Below, piece by piece: positions 23,074 through 27,719 of a stretch of 27,719 nucleotides of DNA (the stretch's first letter is position 1; each line of letters starts with the position of its first letter). The notes below the pieces were generated by a model. The model saw only the letters and a list, made by a program, of their open reading frames with translations. It was not told the origin of the DNA and did no database searches. The stretch is taken from the NCBI GenBank assembly GCA_007132395.1, contig SLOR01000373.1, positions 1-27,719 on the forward strand, written 5' to 3'. Position numbers and translations under genes: made by a program. The DNA comes from Bacteroidales bacterium (lineage in GTDB: Bacteria; Bacteroidota; Bacteroidia; Bacteroidales; UBA7960).

Positions 23074-24015
23074 CTAAGGGTTCAGAGATTTGATGAATTC
23101 GGTAATAAATTCTACTTCCTGTTCCGATATTTCTCCTTCGTAAGAAAACATTTGACCGGGGCGGAACCCAATGGTAATGTCGGCGTCGGGATCGTAGATA
23201 GATCTTTTTACATAATCCTCATCATATAGAATTTCTCTTTGCTGGCCTCCCGTAGTTACGGTAATGGTTTCTCCATATCGGCCGGCAAAAGTGGGGCCTA
23301 CCAGCGAACTGCCATCAATAGAGTGACAGGCTAAGCAACCTTGCCTTTCAACAATCTGACGCCCAAGAAGCACAGGGTCGGCATCATCGGGTATTTCTTC
23401 GGTCATGGCGTCGGGGTCGTCGTACCAGGCCCAGAACTCATCGGGTTCCATTACCACCACCTCACTTATCATATAGGAGTGCTGCAAACCACAATATTCG
23501 GCGCAAAAAATGGTGTAGGTGCCGGTTTTTGTTGCCTCAAACCAGGTGCGGTTGTTGGGCAGGCCGGGTACCATATCTTCCTTCAGGCGAAATGCCGGAA
23601 TATAAAAGGAGTGCAATACATCCAGTGCATTGAGGTTTACAATGATGGCGGTGTCTTTGGGTACATAAAGCTTATCGGTTACCCTGCCGTTTTCATAGCG
23701 AAAATTAAAGGTCCACATACGGGCATTGGCTGTAACCGTGATTCCCTCTGATGGTGGTCTTTTCATGGGTATCCAGCCTACATAGCCATAATAAAACATT
23801 CCCAGCACCAGTATGATGGGGATAATGGTCCAGGTAAGTTCAAGGGTAATACTGTCTTTTACCGGTGTAGGCTTTGGGTTCCTTTTTTCATTATACCTGA
23901 AAAGAAATAGAATTATTGTAAGGGTAAGACCTATTACAAAGAAAAAGCTGATTCCCAGTATAACAAGAAAGGCATTGTCAACGCCTTCTACAAATGTTGA
24001 GGCTCCTAAGATCAT
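23074..24015 (-). CDS. coxB: Cytochrome c oxidase subunit II, caa3 type (fused cytochrome c)
   Basis: 313 residues: two N-terminal membrane helices (about 14-39 and 60-80), a periplasmic CuA domain and a fused class I cytochrome c domain. CuA ligands: His135 (LHSFYIP), Cys171, Glu173, Cys175, His179 and Met182 in FCAEYCGLQHSYM. Heme c: CLACH at 227-231, with Met289 (RPGQMFSY) as the likely sixth ligand. It takes electrons from a c-type cytochrome or complex III into CuA. It is the last gene of the oxidase operon and ends in TAG, convergent with the copper protein gene. The start is 9 nt after coxD. Confidence 0.94.
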   Translation of the reverse strand: MILGASTFVEGVDNAFLVILGISFFFVIGLTLTIILFLFRYNEKRNPKPTPVKDSITLELTWTIIPIILVLGMFYYGYVGWIPMKRPPSEGITVTANARMWTFNFRYENGRVTDKLYVPKDTAIIVNLNALDVLHSFYIPAFRLKEDMVPGLPNNRTWFEATKTGTYTIFCAEYCGLQHSYMISEVVVMEPDEFWAWYDDPDAMTEEIPDDADPVLLGRQIVERQGCLACHSIDGSSLVGPTFAGRYGETITVTTGGQQREILYDEDYVKRSIYDPDADITIGFRPGQMFSYEGEISEQEVEFITEFIKSLNP

Positions 24016-24024
24016 GTTTGTATA

Positions 24025-24309
24025 TTATCTGTATGAATAATCAAAAAAGGTGACGAATAAAACCAATAAGAATAATACGAACACTGCAGCAGTAAATATT
24101 GCATATATTTTATTGTCGAATCTAAGATGCATAAACCAGCTTAGAACTATAGTCGCTTTAATTCCGGCAAGAATCATAGCCACAATGATATTAAAATTAC
24201 CCATCTCAAGTTGTGTTACCGCTACACTGGCTGCTGTTAACGCAAGCAAAGCAAATAAAACAATAACATGAGATGTGTAGCTGCTGATATGATGTTTTTC
24301 CTGGTTCAT
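24025..24309 (-). CDS. coxD: Cytochrome c oxidase subunit IV (prokaryotic type)
   Basis: 94 residues from the ATG at 24309 (MNQEKHHISSYTSHVIVLFAL). A longer reading frame extends upstream, but that part overlaps the 3' end of coxC and has no family similarity. Three membrane helices (about 13-32, 39-60, 67-90) include ILAGIKATIVLSWFMHLRFD, the signature of the small COX4_pro subunit. It assists assembly or stability of the oxidase. It starts 11 nt after coxC ends. Confidence 0.88.
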   Translation of the reverse strand: MNQEKHHISSYTSHVIVLFALLALTAASVAVTQLEMGNFNIIVAMILAGIKATIVLSWFMHLRFDNKIYAIFTAAVFVLFLLVLFVTFFDYSYR

Positions 24310-24320
24310 AGGTTTAATAT

Positions 24321-24941
24321 TTAATGAATTAAGTAAAACAAGGGGAACAAGAAAATCCAGATTAAATCCACAAGGTGCCAGTAAAGTCCGGTATTTTCCA
24401 ACCACACATAATCGGTACTGTGAATTTTTTCTTTGCGGATTTGCATGAAGACATAAATAAACAAACCAATACCGATAAGGATATGCAGAGCATGAATGCC
24501 CGACATAACATAGTACAGCCCAAAGAAAAGGGTAGTGCCATGCCCGAGCTCATGCAACAGTTCGCTTCCGGGATAAAAGCCATATTCTATCTTGGCACCC
24601 CATTCAAAATACTTGTTTACCAGAAAAACCACAGCAATAATCATAGTAATGCTGAGAAAACCTAAAGCCATCTTTTTATTACCTCTTTGTATGGCCGTAA
24701 TGGACATGGCTACCGTGGCACTACTGATAAGGAGAATTACGGTATTAAATGTACCGATAAATACATCCAATTCCTGACCTCCCAATTGAAATGCTAAAGG
24801 GTTTTGGTAGCGATAAACGGCATATATCAGAAATAACATTCCGAATAAAAGTAATTCGGTAAAAATAAATAACCACATGCCCATTTTATCACCTTCATCA
24901 TCACGATGTACATGTGAAACATTTTCGGTGTGTTTTTCCAT
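24321..24941 (-). CDS. coxC: Cytochrome c oxidase subunit III
   Basis: 206 residues from the ATG at 24941 (MEKHTENVSHVHRDDEGDKMG), 7 nt after coxA ends; the frame extends further upstream but only within coxA. It shows five helices of the CoxC family: KMGMWLFIFTELLLFGMLF, FIGTFNTVILLISSATVAM, and FFGLYYVMSGIHALHILIG with the conserved GIHALHI, ending ENTGLYWHLVDLIWIFLFPLFYL with the WHxVDxxWI motif. It lacks the two N-terminal helices of mitochondrial subunit III, as usual for caa3 oxidases. Confidence 0.93.
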   Translation of the reverse strand: MEKHTENVSHVHRDDEGDKMGMWLFIFTELLLFGMLFLIYAVYRYQNPLAFQLGGQELDVFIGTFNTVILLISSATVAMSITAIQRGNKKMALGFLSITMIIAVVFLVNKYFEWGAKIEYGFYPGSELLHELGHGTTLFFGLYYVMSGIHALHILIGIGLFIYVFMQIRKEKIHSTDYVWLENTGLYWHLVDLIWIFLFPLFYLIH

Positions 24942-24948
24942 GTTATTT

Positions 24949-26556
24949 TTATTTATAATCATAAGGATGTTCTTTTGCTGTTGGAATCTCTTCCCAGTTT
25001 TCAAGGGTAGGAGGTGTATCAGCTTCCCATTCCAGGGTTTTGCCGTTCCAGGGATTTTTTTCTGAAGTTTTGGTGCCATACCTGGCAGAGCGAACCAGAT
25101 TGGTGAAAATTATGATTATACCAAATATCATAAGCATAGCCCCCAGTGATGATATTATATTTCCCAGATGAAATTCGGGAAGATAATCGTAATACCTTCT
25201 TGGCAACCCTTGCATTCCCAGTTGAAACATTGGCATGTAAAGCGTTAAAAAGCCGCTGAAGAATGTCACCCATCCAATATTCGCCCAGTTCATATCATAC
25301 ATGCGACCAAACATTTTGGGATACCAGTAATGCAGTGCCGCCAGGAAAGAAAATCCGGTACCGCCAAATACAATAAAGTGAAAATGGGCCACTACAAAAT
25401 GTGTATCATGCACATGTACGTTGGTTGCCAGCGAACCCAACACCAACCCTGATATGCCTCCTATCATGAAAACAAAGATAAATGAGACAGCCCAAAAGAA
25501 CGGGGTTTGTAATACCAGTGAGCCTTTGTGCATAGTAGCTACCCAGTTAAACACTTTGATGGCAGAGGGTATGGCTACAAGAAAAGTAAGGAAACTGAAT
25601 GCATAAAGGGCTCTGCCACTCATACCTGAGGTGAACATGTGATGCCCCCACACAAAGTAACCAACAAAGGCGATGGCCAGCGACGACAGCACAATGGCCT
25701 TGTATCCATAAATGCTTTTCTTTGAAAATACAGGTAGTATCTCACTGATGGCACCCATACCCGGCAATATCATAATATACACGGCAGGGTGGGACTAAAT
25801 CCAGAACAAGTGTTGGTAAAGGATAGGATCACCACCCAGGGTGGGGTCAAAAATACCTATTCCGAGCACTCTTTCCATAACCGTGAGCAACAGGGTAATA
25901 CCGATTACAGGGGTTGCCAGAACCTGAATCCAGGCAGTAGCATAAAGTGTCCAGGGGAATAGGGGCATTCTGAGCCATGTCATTCCCGGTGCGCGCATGC
26001 GATGAATGGTTACAATAAAGTTAATACCCGTTAGGATAGATGCGAACCCCATGATAAATGCTCCAAATAGGGCCGGTAGTATATTTACCGGTGTGCGAAA
26101 GCTATAGGGAGCATAAAAGGTCCAGCCTGTATCGGGCCATCCTCCAACAAACTGTGATGAAAGCACTACCAAAATACCAATAACATAAAACCACCACGAT
26201 GCCAGGTTTAGTTTGGGGAATGCCACATCTTTGGCACCTATCATAAGCGGTAGAAAAAAGTTACCGAAAACAGCCGGTAATCCTGGTATTACAATTACAA
26301 AAATCATTATAATACCATGGACTGTAAACATTGCATTGTAGCTTTGGGGGCCCATTATTGTATAGCCCGGGGCTATAAGCTGTATTTTCATCAATAGCCC
26401 CAGAATGGCTGCTACTGAGAAAAATGCAAGCATGGTGTAAAGATAAAGTAAGCCGACTCGCTTATGGTCGGTGGAGAGTATCCAGCCCAGGATACCCCTG
26501 TACTTCCCTTTGTATTCCAGGAAGCTTACATGTTTGGGTGTAGTTGTTTCAGACAT
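24949..26556 (-). pseudogene. coxA: Cytochrome c oxidase subunit I (A2-type), interrupted by in-frame TAG
   Basis: Catalytic subunit: 535 codons in one frame except TAG at 25797-25795 (codon 254). Flanking text reads LFWI-stop-SHPAVYIMILPGMG; A2-type oxidases read LFW(I/F)YSHPAVY here, so the stop replaces the motif Tyr and differs from TAT/TAC by one base. Everything else is intact: heme a ligand His80 (FTVHG), CuB His256 (SHPAVY), cross-linked Tyr260, CuB His305-His306 (WGHHMF), heme a3 His391 and heme a His393 (VAHFHF). No frameshift and no decay on either side. It is therefore a recent nonsense change, a sequencing error or a readthrough site. If translated literally, the first product (253 residues) ends before the CuB site. 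Confidence 0.92.
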
Positions 26557-26573
26557 ATTATATGCTATATGAA

Positions 26574-27356
26574 TTAGTTTGTAACTTTCTTTCTGGGTTT
26601 CAGCACCAGGAACAGGAATATTACCACAGCAAAAAACAGGATGAGGATGCCTGCAACTCTGGTAACATTAAAAACATATCCTTGCCCGGCGGGGTCATAA
26701 GAATAGCAATAAGACAACAACCTGCTCATGGAAGGGCCTGATTTGCCCTGTGAGGTTTCCACAACGGCCAGCTTCAGGTCCATAGGCAGGAAATAGGTCC
26801 CATGCAGGTAGCGGGTAATTTTCCCCTCTTCGCTTACGAAAATGAGTGCTGAGGTATGCAAAAAGTCCAGTCCTTGTCTTTTATATTTGAACCCCACAGC
26901 ATCGGTTAGTTTGCGTGAGTTGAGGCTGTCGGTGGTGAAAAACCGCCACCCTTCGGGGTCAAACTCCTTATCGATGAGCATATGGTAGCTACTTTGGTTG
27001 CCTTTTGACAAAGTAGTCCCTTCGGTAGGGTCAAAGCTGATATTCAGAATCTGGTACTCTTCGCCGATGACCATCTTGCTGCTTTGCACTACTTCTGCCA
27101 CTGAATTCATAAAAGGACTGCAAATGCCCGGGCAGCGGTAATACACGATGGCAATGGCCGTGGGCTTATCCAGCAATGACATTAGGTTTTCGCGCTGGCC
27201 TTCGGTATTGATGATGTAAATATCGTCAGGAAGGTATTCGTCCAGCCTTTCCACTATGCCGATTTCCGGTTCGGGAGTATACCCCTGATCACCTCTCTGC
27301 GCCAAGGCAGGGATTATTATCAGAAGAATTAAGCTACTTAAAATAATGTTTTTCAT
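26574..27356 (-). CDS. SCO1/SenC copper chaperone for the oxidase
   Basis: 260 residues. The signal peptide (1-19, ending ALAQ) leads to a thioredoxin-fold SCO domain with the copper-binding Cys75 and Cys79 (YYRCPGICSPFMN) and His167 (LHTSALIF). A C-terminal helix (about 232-252, VAGILILFFAVVIFLFLVL) anchors it in the membrane with a basic end (KPRKKVTN). SCO proteins deliver copper to the CuA site of subunit II. The long segment between the fold and the C-terminal helix (SYCYSYDPAGQGYVFNVTRV) is common in Bacteroidota members. The gene lies 17 nt before coxA, first of the cox genes. Confidence 0.92.
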   Translation of the reverse strand: MKNIILSSLILLIIIPALAQRGDQGYTPEPEIGIVERLDEYLPDDIYIINTEGQRENLMSLLDKPTAIAIVYYRCPGICSPFMNSVAEVVQSSKMVIGEEYQILNISFDPTEGTTLSKGNQSSYHMLIDKEFDPEGWRFFTTDSLNSRKLTDAVGFKYKRQGLDFLHTSALIFVSEEGKITRYLHGTYFLPMDLKLAVVETSQGKSGPSMSRLLSYCYSYDPAGQGYVFNVTRVAGILILFFAVVIFLFLVLKPRKKVTN

Positions 27357-27407
27357 GGTAGGGTTGTTTTGTGTTCTTGCTTTTATGTATTAAGGTTTTC
27401 CTCCAAT

Positions 27408-27475
27408 CACTGAACCTGTTTTTTACTGCCACTGAGCTTGTTTTCTAACCGTCACTGAGCTTGTCGAAGTGTGAC
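27408..27475. repeat. Three tandem degenerate copies of a CACTGAGCTTG element (REP-like)
   Basis: Copies begin at 27408 (CACTGAACCTGTT), 27430 (CACTGAGCTTGTT) and 27453 (CACTGAGCTTGTCGAAGTG), spaced 22 and 23 nt. The third is the complete form, a motif frequent as an intergenic repeat in Bacteroidota (TTCGACAAGCTCAGTG on the other strand). Confidence 0.6.
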
Positions 27476-27550
27476 CACGTTTTCTGCACTCTTCACTTTT
27501 CACATCCTTTTACCTTCAGGCTTCCAACTTTTACTTTTTTTTCATTCTCC

Positions 27551-27596
27551 CGCTTCGACAGGTGTTACAGTGAGGTTCTCGAACTGCTCAGCGACC
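27551..27596. repeat. Degenerate REP-like element in the opposite orientation
   Basis: Begins CGCTTCGACAGG and ends CTGCTCAGCGACC, similar to the other strand of the element at 27453-27475 but rearranged. Together with that copy it would form a long imperfect inverted pair. Confidence 0.45.
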
Positions 27597-27634
27597 ATTC
27601 ATTTTTCATTTTTAGTTTTTCGCTTTTCACTTTA

Positions 27635-27718
27635 CTATACGTGATGATGCAAACTCTCCTCCATATAAGGATGATTCTTTGGTACCAGTGCATGTTTGCT
27701 CAAGGCCATAAAGGTAAC
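27635..27718 (-). CDS. C-terminal 27 residues of an upstream gene, probably alternative complex III subunit ActF
   Basis: Open from the window edge to TAG at 27637-27635. The text ends ALVPKNHPYMEESLHHHV. This kind of ending, a Pro-rich stretch followed by PYxxESLHHH, fits the last membrane subunit (ActF, quinone-binding) of alternative complex III as I recall it, and act genes often precede cox genes in Bacteroidota. The piece is too short for certainty. Its stop is followed at once by TAA. Confidence 0.5.
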   Translation of the reverse strand, partial: VTFMALSKHALVPKNHPYMEESLHHHV

Positions 27719-27719
27719 T

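Larger units (their letters stand above)
27357..27634. other. Intergenic region between SCO and the upstream gene
   Basis: 278 nt without a gene, rich in pyrimidine runs on the plus strand (several TTTTCAC/TTTTACT blocks) and holding REP-like elements. No -7 box could be assigned to SCO with confidence; a transcript may run in from the upstream gene. Confidence 0.5.

Noticed and set aside
24310..24405. N-terminal extension of coxD (upstream in-frame start)
   Set aside because: The extra residues are encoded within the end of coxC, and the family similarity begins only after the ATG at 24309.
24949..26556. Genome-wide reassignment of TAG to an amino acid to explain coxA
   Set aside because: TAG ends lepB (13252), ctaB (19857), coxB (23074) and the edge gene (27635) at the positions expected for their families, so TAG works as a stop here.

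Overview
The window reads as chromosomal DNA of a Bacteroidota bacterium, most likely class Bacteroidia or a close relative. Evidence: a type IX secretion gene (PorQ), the order nusB-DUF1573-yajC-ybbR-coaE, a PUR-alpha-like small protein, parA-parB-DUF5683-dapB-lepB, Bacteroidota promoter -7 boxes (TAnnTTTG), starts without Shine-Dalgarno sequences, and a caa3-type oxidase next to the end of a probable alternative complex III gene. No rRNA, tRNA, CRISPR array or insertion sequence was seen.

Layout. 1-2783 (minus): porQ, ispH and an SLC13-type transporter cut by the window edge, overlapping by 11 and 4 nt. 2913-3779 (minus): a tandem universal stress protein. 3971-7486 (minus): nusB, a DUF1573 lipoprotein, yajC, a YbbR-like protein and coaE. 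7833-8216 (plus): PUR-alpha-like protein with its own promoter and terminator. 8505-13252 (plus): parA, parB, DUF5683, dapB, lepB, closed by a strong terminator. 13686-15829 (plus): a PLP-dependent arginine decarboxylase and a secreted GLPGLI/DUF4412-like protein. 15865-18375 (minus): an HlyD-like adaptor, a VTC-type polyphosphate polymerase and a DUF4956 membrane protein in one tight operon. 18590-20732 (minus): ctaB (heme O synthase), DUF4395, and a MerT-like/HMA fusion. 21161-22957 (plus): a large membrane-anchored three-cupredoxin protein. 23074-27718 (minus): end of a probable actF, SCO1, then coxA, coxC, coxD and coxB of a caa3 oxidase.

The right-hand 8 kb is a respiratory block: quinol oxidation (ActF end), copper delivery (SCO), heme O synthesis (CtaB), terminal oxidase (CoxABCD with a fused cytochrome c) and a NirK-like copper protein. 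Its most striking feature is an in-frame TAG in coxA exactly where A2-type oxidases carry the tyrosine of the YSHPxVY motif. The NirK-like protein keeps its copper-ligand positions but lacks the Asp/His catalytic pair of nitrite reductases and has Gln at the axial type 1 position.

The best candidate for an undescribed system is the HlyD/VTC/DUF4956 operon, which could make and move polyphosphate or another polyanion across the envelope. Other leads are an 18-codon upstream ORF in the parA leader that ends in the same sequence context as the dapB-lepB junction, a back-to-back promoter with a structured leader before the copper protein, and several perfect inverted repeats.
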